Shown: positions 12,242 to 23,905, counted from the first letter of the stretch. The stretch: DNA of 64,000 nt from Istiophorus platypterus (GCA_016859345.1 CM029112.1:12455589-12519588), one strand, 5' to 3'. Translations and numbers: made by a program. Notes: generated from the letters alone by a model not told the origin.

Positions 12242-13889
12242 TTTCCTTCCCTTGGGGGTTTGTCTGCTATCTATTCCTTCCACTTCCCCAAAGGGCATGC
12301 ACCCCAGACTCATGATGGACACTGGCCAACCTGCAAACACTGCAAACATATAAAATTATCAAAAATGATCAAAAATTCTCTCCCCCTCCTCCTCTCTCTC
12401 TGAAACAAATATACACAAACGGACACACACATACACATAAGTAAAAACATCTTCACATAAACATACATATTTGCAGACTCAAACACACTCAGGGATAATA
12501 CGAATCAAAACAGATCTCAAAAACAAAAATATGGCAAATGGAAAGAAACAAAAACAAAACCTAAGTAATTAGACCAGTCCTATATACCAAGTATTTTAGA
12601 CAGGTATGGGGTAGAAAGGAGATAAAGGGTAAAGGAAGGCAGAAGAAGAGAGAGATGAGAAGTGAAAAAGAGTGTTTGTCTATTGTGTGTTTTTGTAAAT
12701 ATGCCTGTACGCATGGCCAGATGTATTTTGATATTTGAGAGATGATTATCACAGCTGGGACCTGTGACAATAGACATGGCTTTGTTCTCTGGGTGAGTTC
12801 TGTTTTGAGTTTAGAAGAGTCAAGATTTCTTTCCAGGTTTAATGAAAGACATTGTTTTTCATGTAAACTGCTGTTCTCTCTATCGAAAGGTGGTCATTAA
12901 GTAGGTTAATCCAGTGAGTAATGCAAGGTTTTCAAGGTTTCCAGTTTTGAAACATTATTTTTTTTCAGCCATAGTTAGAGAATGAGTAATGGGTGTCTGT
13001 ATTTAGTTGGGGTCGCAACTTGTGTTCGACTTGTTGGTATTCGAGGAACTGGAGTCTCCCAACCCTGTACTTCTGGATTAGTGTTTTGAATGAAATGAAT
13101 GGGCTGGTTAAGAATGGGTGACAGGGATGATGGTGGAAAATAATGATGGAAAATAGACGGAGGTGTTCTGCGATTGGACTCCCGGATTTTGCTACTGTGG
13201 GATGTAGTTACATGGTGCTAGATTTGGTGTTGGATTTCCACAAGGAGTTCACAGGTGAGGAGATCGTGTTGTTCTTACAGTGATTCTGAATTTGCTCTAA
13301 TAGAATTCTATTCTTTGACTAAATGCTATAGATGATTTGGCAAGAAGTAGTGTTATAAAGTTTGGTGCGTCTACACCAATTTTTCAATGTATCCATTTTG
13401 TAATGTTGGGAGATTGCTAGGAGATTGTTGTAAGGGAGATTCTGTTTTTTTTTGTTTTTTTTGTTTCTCAAATAAAATTGAGTAGTCATTCAGTCAAGTG
13501 CTCTGAACCATTTGCTGGTGGGAATGGTGAGAGGCACTGAAAACAAATAACTAATCTGAGGTAACATCTCATTTTAACAGCAGCAATTTACCCAGTGAGG
13601 GTGAGTGGGAGCTTGGTCCCACATTTGAAGTAATCTTCCATTTGTTTTTTTTGTTGGTTTTTTTTTAGCAAATGGGTGTAATTGAGATTGAAGAGCTCTG
13701 ACAGCCTAGGAAAAAATGTCTAAATATTTTATGTTGCCAATGTGAATTGGGAGAGGGGCATTTAGCTGGAGAATCAGACAGTTGTAGTATAGTTGATTCG
13801 TCCCGTTTATTGTTTACAGTTGTGTGAGATTATGCAGAAGTTGTTAATGATGCTGTAAGTTTCCCATAGTTCCCCATGGTCTGAAACAC

Positions 13890-14390
13890 AGTAATAAATC
13901 ATCTACATAAACACATATTTTATGTTGTGAATAGGTGATTTTTATTGTTTTGCCGTATTGCTGCTGCTAGTCAAATGAATTATCCAATGAATGGATGACT
14001 TTCAAAACAAAACTTGCTCAAGGTTTTGCTTTGTTTTTGTTGTGATAAATTGATCAAGTTAAAAAGCTTATGGATGTTATCTGAAGCATGTCTATTTTTG
14101 AAGAATTCTCTCTGGTCGGGATGATAAGTACAGGGGTGACACTCTTCATTTGCAGTCACAAGTGCTTTGGTGATCATTTTTAAGTCAGTGTTGTTTAGTG
14201 AGAGAGGAAGGATATGTCTTTATTGGATTTTAACATAAGTGTCATGATATCGTTATTCATGTGCATGGATATGGTAGAGGCTGATTCAATAATCGCAGAT
14301 ACTCTATAAAATAGTGGGGATGAAATGTGCCAAAGGTGTCAATAGAATTCAGCTGAATTGTCCATCTGGTCCAGGAGATTTTTTATTATC
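13890..14390 (-). pseudogene. L1 ORF2 reverse-transcriptase domain remnant
   Basis: Successive minus-strand pieces give MPDNKKSPGPDG, then ...NNTDLKMITKAL, HPDQREFFKNRHASDNIHKL, LINLSQQKQSKTL, and after a gap VYVDDLLLCF. In L1 enzymes these correspond to the KAPGPDG entry, the LLNxDYKIL motif, the HxxQxGFxxGRxxxDNI motif and the FADD/YADD-type catalytic box. The YADD-type box is read here as YVDD with both aspartates kept. The region between DNIHKL and YVDD, which normally holds the first catalytic Asp and the RQGCPLSP block, is mostly missing. In-frame stops separate the pieces, so no enzyme can be made. Confidence 0.8.
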
Positions 14391-14516
14391 AGGCATTTTT
14401 GTCAAGTTTGAATGATTTCTTTACAGGTACGGGGTGACAGTACGGAGAAGAAGCCATGAAAAAAAGGATGGGTCATCATTTTTGGGCCATAAATGTTGGC
14501 GAGTGCAAATACGTTG

Positions 14517-14714
14517 TTAACAATCCATTAATGATGATAAACCTTCCATCTTAATAAATAACAGACATTTGTGGGCGTTTGTAAATTGTGTAAAGCTGAG
14601 ATGTTGTGGTTCTAAGTCTGTCAAGTGTGTTTCTTGTATGAAACATAATATATCGGCCCTTAATTTTATAACCTGATCGATGATTTTAATCCCTTTAGTG
14701 TGGATGTATTCCAT
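14517..14714 (-). pseudogene. L1 ORF2 endonuclease domain, N-terminal remnant
   Basis: This 65-codon open piece begins ...IKIIDQVIKLRADILCF, followed by QETHLTD. That matches the start of the L1 apurinic-type endonuclease, where the Glu of QETH is a metal-binding catalytic residue (codon near 14631-14633). The pattern lysine-rich helix, then KLRADI, then QETHL is typical of L1 ORF2. Just downstream on the minus strand a frame-shifted ANIYGP and a MTHPFF block continue the domain. After that the sequence jumps to the reverse-transcriptase entry motif, so most of the endonuclease and the linker are lost. The ATG at 14714 may be fortuitous. Confidence 0.75.
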
Positions 14715-14720
14715 CCCTCC

Positions 14721-17570
14721 TATCCTGTTGCCTCCAGCACAAAGCTGAGTGAGCTGTACTAATGTTTCTCCAGTTCACTGGGAGTACGGTTAATAAAGGG
14801 GACAATGAGTCAGGCTTTGGAAAAATGTATTTATGTCCATTTTAAGAATAGTAATAGAGATCTTTAAATGGAAATAATCAATAGTACTTCATAACATTTG
14901 GAAAAATATATATTTTTTGATAAAGAAACAAATACAATATAAGGGAAGGGAGAAAAAGAGGATTTTTTCAGTCTTAAGTCTTTTCCTTCGCAGATTACTT
15001 TGTTCAGCTCAGTCTACACTCAAACTGTGCTGAACGGCACATTAAAATGTGTTTTTCTCTTTTGAACATGAAATCCTCGATGAGTCTAATTAGCATTTAT
15101 AGATTCATGAAGGAACTTGATTACAGCTTTTAAAGTCTACAGATGGTCATTATGCTAATCCAAAAGTCTTCAGTGTGTACAATGAGTGGTGTTTCATTAT
15201 AGGGAACTAAAGTACAAGTGAACTGAGTCCTCTTTAACCAGAAATCTCCCAGGACTCTTCAGTGTGTTAATCCTAGCAACAGGCATCCGTGGCAGAGTTC
15301 AGGTATGTATGTCAAACCATCAGCCAGGAGTTAATCATTAACTGTAAGATCACTGGGGTCCAGCGGCAGCTGATAACTTAAGTGGGTAAGCAAAACTACT
15401 GAAACAACAAAGATTTACTGATGAATACATTGCCACAGGCTGAAATTATATATATGATATGCTACTCTAAAAGACTAATCTATATTGATAAACCACAAGG
15501 GAAAAGCACTATAAAACACAAGCAACATAAAAAGATGTCTTAGAAAATGTGAGGTGACTCATAAAATAGCTATTGTGTTTGATTGTTATTTGTTTTAGTG
15601 TGCTGTTCCGCATTACACCCTCCACTGTGTCCTCCAAACAATTCATATCCTTTGGTTATACTGCACACTAATTTTGTCTTTGGTCTGTTACAGCAAACTA
15701 ATATACCCCTGTGCAGAGAACAAGGTCGAACACGCACTATGGATATGTCTTCACCCCAGGCTAATTTCTTTAATTCTTAAACAAGATGTGCATGACAGGG
15801 AATTAATTTTCTGCGTAAACAAGTTACAGTTTGTTTCCTGGGGTTGGTTTGGCTGGCTTTTTGTCAGAAGCTGCACATGATTAATAATGCTGTCCTACAC
15901 CTTCTGTTGAGGGAATTAACAGAAAATAGTGAAAATGAGCATGGGTGTATGAGAGGGGACTGGGTCATGTGTGCTCTGTGTGTGTGTGGCGGGCTAAAGA
16001 TGGAGAGCTTTTGTGCATATACTCACTGTTCAGTCGCACGCACATATTTCCCAATGCAAACACATGTGCCTTTGCATTGTGTCCTCTTGAATGTCACTGT
16101 TTTGCCACAGACCACATGTCCCATCATGCTGCAGATAATGAGCATATTAATATGTACATACCCAGCCAGGTTAATGCCTGCCTGGAACTCCAATTTCACG
16201 GCCCAGTCTCAGGTCGAAGCAGTCTCTGCAGCTCCAATAGGCTGCACTTTCTCTCTATCAGATTAAGAAATAAAAATGTAGTTCTAAATTATTGAACAGA
16301 TACATGACTGACAGGCTAGCTGATGAAAATGAAGGGGAAGGAAACAGGAAAGGAAGAAAGAACAAAAATTGGTGTAGTGATGTTGATTGATTCCAAAGAT
16401 AACTTTAGGTGAACAGCTGATACTAAAACATACTGACACAAAATATGGCTACAAGGGTTGTGGTGGAGTGGACAGAATTGCTGAAATTGCTCTTCAGTGC
16501 TCTATTTTCTCCCTTTTCAAAATTTGAAAAGTTATTCCAGGCTGTCCATCAGAGACGAACTTCATAACTTTCAATCTGTCTAATGATATCTATTTGACAG
16601 TTGAGTTCATCACTTTTGTTTCTTACACTGCTGCTCAGGGAAGACAAACTGTATCGCAAAGCAAATAAGAGTCTAAAAGCTGGATGTCTATTGAATACAG
16701 AATATTCCCTAAATGGTAAATATTTTGCAATGAGCTCATTTCTGTAAAATCTGCTGATATTTGTCAGCTATTAAGCGTCAGAGAACATTTTCATCTAAAA
16801 GTCATTGGAAATGTCAGACAGATAAAACAGCTCCCATCCACAGAACCGCTTGACAGGCAGCGTGGTCAGACTAAATGGTGGGATGTGGTAGGGGTCTGGA
16901 TTTTATGACGGTGTGTGTATCTGTGTGTGTGTTATCCTGTCTTGCTCTGTCCTGAGTTTACAGTATGTCTGTGCCTTCTGAGACCCAGACATACCTTATA
17001 TCTTTTATGACCAGTTTTAAATCATATGTCAACGTGGCAAACATTTTAACCACGTTGCCAGTGGAAGATGCACATTTTTTATCTCTTGATGCTGTGAAAT
17101 ATAATGAACAGTGACAAGTTATTTCACTGCCTTTGCAACATTTTTAAATTTTTCACCTTAATTAGTTTCCCATCAAATGTCACAGTAGGATTCTCTCATA
17201 ATCATTTGATATAAAATTGAATAAAAACAGTTCTACGTTACATATTTATGTCAGAATTTACTTCTCATGCAGGTTTGTTTGATATGTTTTAGTGTTGAGG
17301 TGAAGAGCTATTCTAATTTCCACACATCACTTTGAATTGTCCCTATCAACCCTTCATGAAGTTTTCACAGCACCCCAAGGCTACTGTGCAGAACTTTGCA
17401 TCGACACAAACAAATTTGTCACCTTATTTTTCTCTTGCAAACAAGAAGAACCATTCAGACTGATTCTGAGTAAACAGGTTTGAAGTGCTGGAGCAATGTC
17501 AACTGCAAACTGCTTGGACTCTGAAGCTCTGAAAAATAATCATCTTTAGAAAAAGCAAGTATATGTACAC
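14721..17570. other. unique non-coding DNA
   Basis: No gene is recognised. Overlapping plus-strand frames at 15844-16266 (140 codons) and 15945-16295 have no domain and compete with each other, so both are taken as chance. Repeat-free AT-rich stretches near 15060-15180 and 16690-16860 carry TAATTAGC-type cores. A short inverted repeat, CAACGTGG/CCACGTTG, sits at 17030-17057. Confidence 0.5.
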
Positions 17571-18281
17571 TGAAAGCAAGTGAATTTATCTCACCACCAT
17601 TTCAGAAATACTAGTTATAGGAAAAACTTATTTCTTTGCTGCAATTTTAGAGTATTGGAATTTTTTTTTTTGCTGTGTTAAGTCAATAATTGTTTGCTTT
17701 AAAATATGACCAAAAATAAACATGCACTGTGTAACATCACATAAGAATTTAATGGAATCAACTTGTTTTTTTTCTATGACTTAATGTAAATATATGATGA
17801 TTTTTCAGACCACTTCAGAACTTAAAAACACGAGTTCTTCTGACCTGAAATGACGAGTTTTAACAAAGTATTGATGAAAGTTCACTCAAGCAGACTTCCC
17901 AACATGCAGTATCTGAGAGATCTCTCCAGAGAGCCCTCTTTTTGTAGAGAACATGCACTATGGAAACTTGCTGTTTGTCTTTAATACATATTGAATTAAA
18001 TTGGGGGTGTTTCTAAAAACAATGCCAAATAATGTATATAATTAATTTAATTTTTGTCAGTGTGACTAACAGTTGTTGATTTAACTTAACTTAACTTAAG
18101 TGTACTGACCCTGTTCTCTCATATTGACTAAACTTAAATTTACTCAGCTGGTTTAACATTTTTGCACCTGCAATCCCACTTTAACAGATTCTTGAACTTC
18201 AGGTCAGTTTACTCACGTTAAAGGCAGCAGGCCATCTTGTTTTTTTACATTGAACAATCTTAAAATTACTTTACAGTGTCT
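17571..18281. mobile_element. possible CACTG-ended non-autonomous DNA element
   Basis: The left end reads ACACTGAAAGCAAGTG and the right end, reverse complemented, ACACTGTAAAGTAATTTTA. Inside is the direct repeat TTAACTTAACTTAACTTAAG (18081-18100). Teleost genomes contain many elements ending in CACTGTAAA with internal AACTTAA repeats, usually classed as EnSpm/CACTA-like. Support is weak: the terminal match is short and the flanking three bases do not match as a target duplication. Confidence 0.3.
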
Positions 18282-18333
18282 GTGAGTCAGAGCCCGTGCT
18301 GTATTTCCTCCAGTATAACACCCCAGCTGTGTA

Positions 18334-18378
18334 TCCTAATCAGGAAACACAAACAAACAAAAACAAACAAAAACAAAT
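18334..18378 (+). repeat. imperfect (AAAC)n repeat
   Basis: A run of ACAAACAAAAACAAAC-type units with small interruptions. Confidence 0.8.
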
Positions 18379-19578
18379 ATGGCCTTGGATGGCTCAGCAC
18401 GGGTGATGTCAACACTTTCCTTAACCACACAGAACTTCATAGCCACTTCTTGCAAAATCATAAACTGTACAGCTGGTAAATAGTCGATAGTTTACCGGAC
18501 AAAAGAGAATTTTTGTATTAAACACTTTTTGAAGCATGAAACACATTTGATTACTCCTGCAGCTGTATCATTGAGCAGTGGTTGGCTGACTAATGTACGA
18601 AAGCAAGAGAACAGATAATTGGGGCAAATAAGTCTAATGAATCATTTAAATGCTGATAGTACTGATGAGAAGAAGCCTGTGACAAATGGCATTCATCCTT
18701 TTTTTCGAACAGTATTGCAGCTATGCAGCAACCAAACACTGAGAATCTCTGAGGCAGTGTGTCCAGCATTTCAATGCCTTCAGAAGGACAGTGCAGAATT
18801 ACTTTTTTGAAACCACAGATGGGGATTTGTACTGGTTTACATCATGTGTAGGCATCCGCTAGACTCGTATTTGCAATGCAATTTCTTTGAGGCAAACTTT
18901 AGTACTGAATATCCACATTTCATTTGTCACATACAGTAGATATATACTGTTTGTACATGTTTTTGTTATTTGTATTTCCCTTGGATGCTATGAATTTTTT
19001 CTTTTGGCCACATATATTCATAGTTGTTTAGTACTAAACAAGAGTACCACTCTCACAGGGGAAAATGTATTTCCTGGACACAGAATATTAAATTGTGCAT
19101 ATAATATCCTGCATCACAAATTTTCTCACTGTAATGACTTATCCATTAACTGACTATGTATCAAGGAAAATTGACAAATCAATAAAACACATTAAATATC
19201 TGCTCTGTGACAAAAATATTTCTGGTCAGTGTCTGCCACAGGGACAGTGTTCCTTGAACATCTCATAAGGATATTGTTATTCACAAGTCAAAGCTCCTTA
19301 AGTGTCCAGATGACATCATAAGTGAAAATATCTGCTTTAGGCCACTGCTGCTAACTGCTGAAGGCTACAAGGTTGACATGAAACAATCTAAAAGTGAGAA
19401 GCTAGTTTTACCTAACCACTCCTGAAAAACTGTCTGTGAAAAATCTAAGAAGTCGTAAGGAAGCTGTCCTGTTGGCGACAGTGAGCAAAGGTTGTAATGG
19501 GTCAAAGCATACTGTAGGTTCTCAGCCAACGCTGATACAGACAATCTGCTACTGTGTGACAAACTGTAGTCTCAGCTT
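18379..19578. other. unique non-coding DNA
   Basis: AT-rich, with only short unrelated frames. An 88-codon frame at 18887-19153 has no recognised domain. Nothing else stands out. Confidence 0.55.
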
Positions 19579-19850
19579 TTATTACCTTTGCTAAGGAGAT
19601 TATGTTTTCACCCATGTCTGTCTGTTTGTTTGTTTGTTTGTTTTGTCAGCCAGCAGGATTATGCAAAAAGTACGGAAACGCTTAATCAAGCTTGGTTGAA
19701 GGAAAGGGCCTAAGACCAGGGAAGAATACACTAACATATGGGCCAGATCAGGTTAAAGGTGGGGATCCAGGAATTTTTTTCTTATTTTTCATTTCCTTAA
19801 CATTGCTTTTTTCATTTGTTGGAGGTATGCGCTCTACTGAATACCAGTCC
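19579..19850 (+). mobile_element. teleost interspersed repeat with TTACCT...AGGTAT inverted ends
   Basis: All landmarks of a very abundant fish repeat are present in order: TATTACCTTTGCTAAGGAGA, TTATGTTTTCACCC, the TGTCTGTTTGTTTG run, AGGATTATGCAAAAAGTAC, AAGCTTGGTTGAAGG, GGGGATCCAGGAATTTTTTT, CTTAACATTGC and the end GGAGGTATGCGCTCTACTGA. The start ATTACCTTTGCTAAGG and the end TTTGTTGGAGGTAT are roughly inverted complements, which suggests a DNA element. It has no coding capacity. I know the consensus but am not certain of its database name. The (GTTT)n run at 19624-19645 is part of the element. Confidence 0.8.
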
Positions 19851-20227
19851 TATTCATTCATAATGGTAGTCGTCTGCAGTTTATCATTTTGATGTAATAA
19901 AGTTTTTCAACAAAGCTGAAGTATAAAGATATCATCTAAATTGTAGTTAGAGTTGTTTCTACATCATGAATAAAAATTTTCTTTGAAATGAATGGAATAG
20001 TTCTATAGAACAAAAATTGAGCATTTCCAAATTAAAATGGAGAGAAGAACTATAAGCAAAGTATTCAGACCGATTCCATTCTGAACAAGGTAGCCCAGAG
20101 GTTTAATTAATTTAACTAAATTTAATATAATGGAGTATATTTAATATAATTTAATTGAGTAAATATAATTTAATTTATTAATTTCAACCACCAAGCCCCT
20201 GGCTGACATTGGAAACTTTTTTGGATT
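19851..20227. other. AT-rich non-coding DNA
   Basis: Contains a patch at 20100-20180 built from imperfect TTTAATATAATTTAATT words, probably a degenerate AT-rich simple repeat. No gene is seen. Confidence 0.6.
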
Positions 20228-20348
20228 GACATTTGGGAACACTGACCACCCCATCTAAGTTTGCCAAATCTCAAAATTCAAGGAACTGACCCGTAAATTT
20301 TGACATTTAGTGTAACTTTGAATGGGGTGGTCAGTGTTTCCAAATGTC
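20228..20348. repeat. near-perfect 121-bp hairpin (foldback or MITE-like palindrome)
   Basis: The outer 27 bases (20228-20254, starting GACATTTGGGAACACTGACC) and the reverse complement of 20322-20348 differ at one position (GGG versus GGA). The inner parts also pair, imperfectly: AAATCTCAAAATTCAAGG against AAATGTCAAAATTTACGG. Nearly the whole 121 bases therefore fold into one stem with a loop of about seven. An A-run of 15 bases follows the right arm, and a CTTTTTTGG run precedes the left arm. There is no coding frame. It may be a foldback transposon, a recent inverted duplication, or a structured RNA precursor. The family is not recognised. Confidence 0.85.
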
Positions 20349-20363
20349 AAAAAAAAAAAAAAA

Positions 20364-22409
20364 GTAAAAAATGTTCCTAAATATAAGCATGGGACTGTAT
20401 GATTTTTGAACCTGTATGATGGTCCTTTTTTTTTACTGCTATTACTCAAGTTTCCTTGATTTCTCTATAATCTCTTGTCTTACCCATCATCAATAATTTC
20501 TGCAAAGGGCAGTCATTGCAGCATTAATTGTGAATTTTTAAGGTATGTGGTAAAAGGTGCGTGGCATATATTTGAAAAGGCACACACGTACACACAAGAT
20601 TATCATAAGACAGTGTAGAAATAATAATATTGTACATTTTAATGTTATGGTAATATTATTTGTCACATACTTATGTTTTTTGCCTACTTTCAGCCCAAGA
20701 TTGTGAAGTGAAGCATAAAAATATACATTCAATTATATGAGTTAAAGAGTAAAAGAGAAACAAAACAAAAATCATTAGGGCTTGTTGATGGTTGATATAA
20801 AATTGTTTGCCAAATTACAGCTATTTGTACAGAATTATAGTAGCTCCTTATATACAATGTAATGTCTACAATTATACAGTCTGGGATTTAGTTTGATGCC
20901 AGAAACAGGGTTATACATCCAAATTAAATGCAAATAAGCTAAGATAATAAGAAAGTGACTGTATTTATGATAGGTTTCATATATTATACACTTTTAGCAC
21001 AAGGAAATTTGTACTGCAATATGGCACCTTGAATCAGACCCACCACCAGGGGAGGGCTCCAAGTTTCTTTGGTCTCTCCATGCCGCCTTGTTAGAATATG
21101 TTTCCCAACGTGGAACCATCAAGTGTACTGATCTTGTCAAAACAACACTGTAACTATTCCTGGGCACAGTGAAGATCAAAATAAACTGGCGCCTTGGGCA
21201 TACATTTACATTCCTCAGAACACATTTGCACATCTGAGTGTGGATTTGCAAATCTTGTTTTGAATCCACAAGTCTCATTTCATTTTTGTAAAGGTCAGAT
21301 GAAGTCCTGAATTTATTTCCATATGACAGTAAAGATACAATTAGATTTACACATCAATAAAAAGGTGATATGTGATCAGTGCAATGGACCAGATGGTCCA
21401 TGCAGTGGCTTCTTTTAAAAAAGAATTCAGTATCAACAAAGTCAGTACAAATAGTTTAATCAAAATATCAGTGGTCGAAGTGCACAGGATTTTGCAACAA
21501 CCTGCACTGATTATAAAGGAGGAATCCAAATAATGATATCATCTCTATGTGCCACTATATGTCTCAAAGCAACAACATGTACTGCCTTTAGCAATGACCT
21601 TTCAGGAACCTCTTCTCTAGCACACGTATTTTACACTTCAAAGTAAGCAGTTAAATTATTCCAATTAGGCCCCCAGCACTTTTCTGGTCCTAGCAATCTG
21701 CTGATGAAAGACCTTGCCAAGCCTATCACCCTGCCACAAAAACTCATTGCAGTTGTACATTATACATTTGCACTGGACTGTTTAAGGACACGTCTGGGTA
21801 TCTTTGTAGAGCCATGTACAGAATTTAGCGAATTATCAATTGTTTATTGTTCTGAAAAGAATGGTTGTACAAAGGGAGTTCAATTAGCATTTACCATTAA
21901 TCATCCAAATGCCTATGCAAGGATACAAAAATGGCTTGCAGATATCCATGACGGAGATAAGATAAAGCTCTGTGATGCAAACACAGAGTAAAGGCATGGG
22001 TTCCTTTGCTCTGAAATGAAAAACACTCTGATGGCTTTTGGATCACTGTAGGATTTATATTTATGGCACCAAGCAGGCTGGTAAAAAATATGGCCAGATG
22101 GGAACCTATTGGAAGTATTTTACCCCTCATGGATTTTTAGACTACTATATTGATTTGTATGCATTGCATCAAGGTCGGCTGAAATAAACTGCATGCTGTC
22201 CATGCAAGTAGAGTTGGTTTCTTCCCTACAGTACTTACTCTACCCTCATCCAGTGGGTGTTTCATCTGCCTTTGAAGGAGCAGAACCATGGGAATTATAC
22301 AGGGGAAAATTGCCGATAAAGGCTGTTATGTCCACTGTAATATCCCAACCAATTTCCCAACCAATAATGTCAGGGAAGGTATAAAAAATGAGAGCAGAGC
22401 AGTATTACC
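20364..22409. other. unique non-coding DNA
   Basis: No gene is recognised. A minus-strand 94-codon frame (20994-21278) and a plus-strand 95-codon frame (21704-21991) have no domain signature. The second is the longest lone frame here, but nothing around it looks like exon structure. Confidence 0.5.
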
Positions 22410-22560
22410 CCACCATCTGCTCTCTTCCACTACTTGGTCTGTCTCTTCTCTCTGCTGTTTTCTATTTACCCTGTCTGGCTCATGTTCTCTCTAACTCTCT
22501 TTTTCCACACCCCCACACTGTGCTTTCTCTCTGTTAACCCTCTAATTTCCTCCATCTGTT
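22410..22560 (+). repeat. pyrimidine-rich stretch
   Basis: About 150 bases are dominated by C and T with CTCTCT and TCTCTCT clusters. There is no regular period. It could be a degenerate CT repeat. No exon with a matching acceptor follows that I can defend. Confidence 0.5.
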
Positions 22561-23603
22561 CTGTGGTCTTCAGTGTCTAGCCTACTCTGAGACACTCCCT
22601 TTTATTGTCCAGTCCTTATTCACCACATCTGAGTATATCTGAAAACCAATAAATACATCTGTGATCCTATCCAAATCAATTTCTCAGTCATTGTAAGAGT
22701 GGGAATATTGAAAAATCTTTCTCATCTTCACATTCTGTGTGCATGCACCTCGTACTGTAAATGAAAGTGGCTGTCTTCCATCTGAAGAGTTTTTGAAGTT
22801 CAGTGTCAGCAGAGCTTCACAGAAGATTATAAATAATATATGTGATTCTGTGGAAAATGCAATGTTTGTTATCTATTGGTAATGTGTTTTCTGGTAGCTA
22901 CAGACATTGACACAAAACCAGTTAAAGATGACAAACTCACTTTAGAATATTCATGAGAAGTTTTAAAGTGCACTGGGTAAAGGTTTTGTTTTTCCATACA
23001 TACTGTGTAGTTTTTAAAATACATTTTCTTTACTTTTAGAAGATAGTGATCTCAATGCTCCTGAATATGAATGATGCAGGTGTATGTGTAATGCTGTATA
23101 TGTAATACTAAGGCTTTATTATAGCAAAATTGCTTTGTTATGACTTTGCAAAGTACATTTTTTGTAATTTTTTAAAGATATCCCACTGCAGAGAGCTTCA
23201 CTTATTTGGATGCCACCTACCACTTGTGAGCATGTTATTTCTTCTGTGTTTGTCGAACAAAATACCTACTAGGTATTTTAAAAGAATAAAATGCTTTCAA
23301 AATAATTAATATTGGATGCAGTTATTCATTGTAGACTGAAAGGTGCATCTTTAAGGATTTTAATGATAATTTGCCTCCATGTGGACATGGGGAGCAAAAG
23401 TATTTTGTACATTTTACAGTAATAAAATACAAAACAGATCACCTCAGTCTGCTGGTTAAGCAGTTGTAATCTTTACCATGTACACCAACTTAGTTTAGCT
23501 GCCAATAAACATGAAGCACAGCTGAGGCTGATGGGAATATCATTAGTTTTGCAAGTATTTTATCATAAACTGAAGTACAGGATAGATTGAAATTTTTATT
23601 TGA
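22561..23603. other. unique non-coding DNA
   Basis: AT-rich unique sequence. Nothing recognised. Confidence 0.6.
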
Positions 23604-23905
23604 TTGTGGCTCTACAAGCAAAGTCAGGGGATCACCGAAGTTATTGCAAATTCATCCTGAGGGGGCATGAATGTGCTTGGCAAATTTAATGCTAATCAAT
23701 TCAACAGATTTTAAAACAATTCACTAAATGTCACAAATGTCAAAATTCAGGGGATCCCAGCGTCAGTAGCATCCATTGTATGGGAAGCAGGAATGTCTGT
23801 ACAAAAGTCCATGGCAATCCATTACGTAATTGTCGAGATATTTTAGTCTGGACAAAGAGAGCAACTCTGCCATCCCTCGAGCGATGCTGCTAGCATGGCT
23901 AAGAA
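23604..23905 (+). repeat. teleost interspersed repeat (ATGGCAATCCAT / TCTGGAC type) with internal duplication
   Basis: It carries the landmarks of a repeat common in percomorph fish: GTGGCTCTACAAGCAAAGTC, AGGGGATCACC, AATTCATCCTGAGGGG, CATGAATGTG, then AGGAATGTCTGTACAAAAGT, CCATGGCAATCCATTACG, GTCGAGATATTTTAGTCTGG, TGCCATCCCTCGAGCGATGC and CTAGCATGGCTAA. The first block (AAAGTCAGGGGATC... at 23620) recurs in diverged form at about 23742 (AAATTCAGGGGATC...), so part of the element is present twice in tandem. Family name uncertain. A short fragment of the same family lies at 7085-7118. Confidence 0.8.

Larger units (their letters stand above)
12040..14720 (-). mobile_element. decayed L1-type LINE (non-LTR retrotransposon), ORF2 relic
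   Basis: Read on the minus strand, the segment carries the signature order of an L1-clade ORF2: an endonuclease start with QETHL, an ANIYGP block (14484-14500), KSPGPDG (14361-14381), a reverse-transcriptase block with HPDQREFF and NRHASDN, and the catalytic YVDD (13898-13909). The part after YVDD (to about 12780) still shows fragments of the L1 C-terminal region, such as YLFSVPLTIP. From 12040 to 12780 the minus strand is C/T-rich and gene-free and would fit a 3' untranslated region, so the lower boundary is a guess. Frames are broken by many stops and shifts. About 300 codons between endonuclease and reverse transcriptase are missing. No ORF1 is seen. The element is dead and old. Confidence 0.8.

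Noticed and set aside
15844..16266. 140-codon plus-strand reading frame
   Set aside because: An overlapping 116-codon frame occupies the same bases in another phase. No domain, splice pair or repeat protein was recognised, so chance is likelier.
20994..21300. Similarity between 21200-21300 and the foreign insert inside the Tc1 element
   Set aside because: Both have ACACATT..CAAAT-type words in AT-rich context, but no block long enough to exclude chance could be aligned by eye.
22410..22560. Pyrimidine tract as a splice-acceptor region
   Set aside because: The tract is far longer than a normal acceptor and no open frame with a donor follows.
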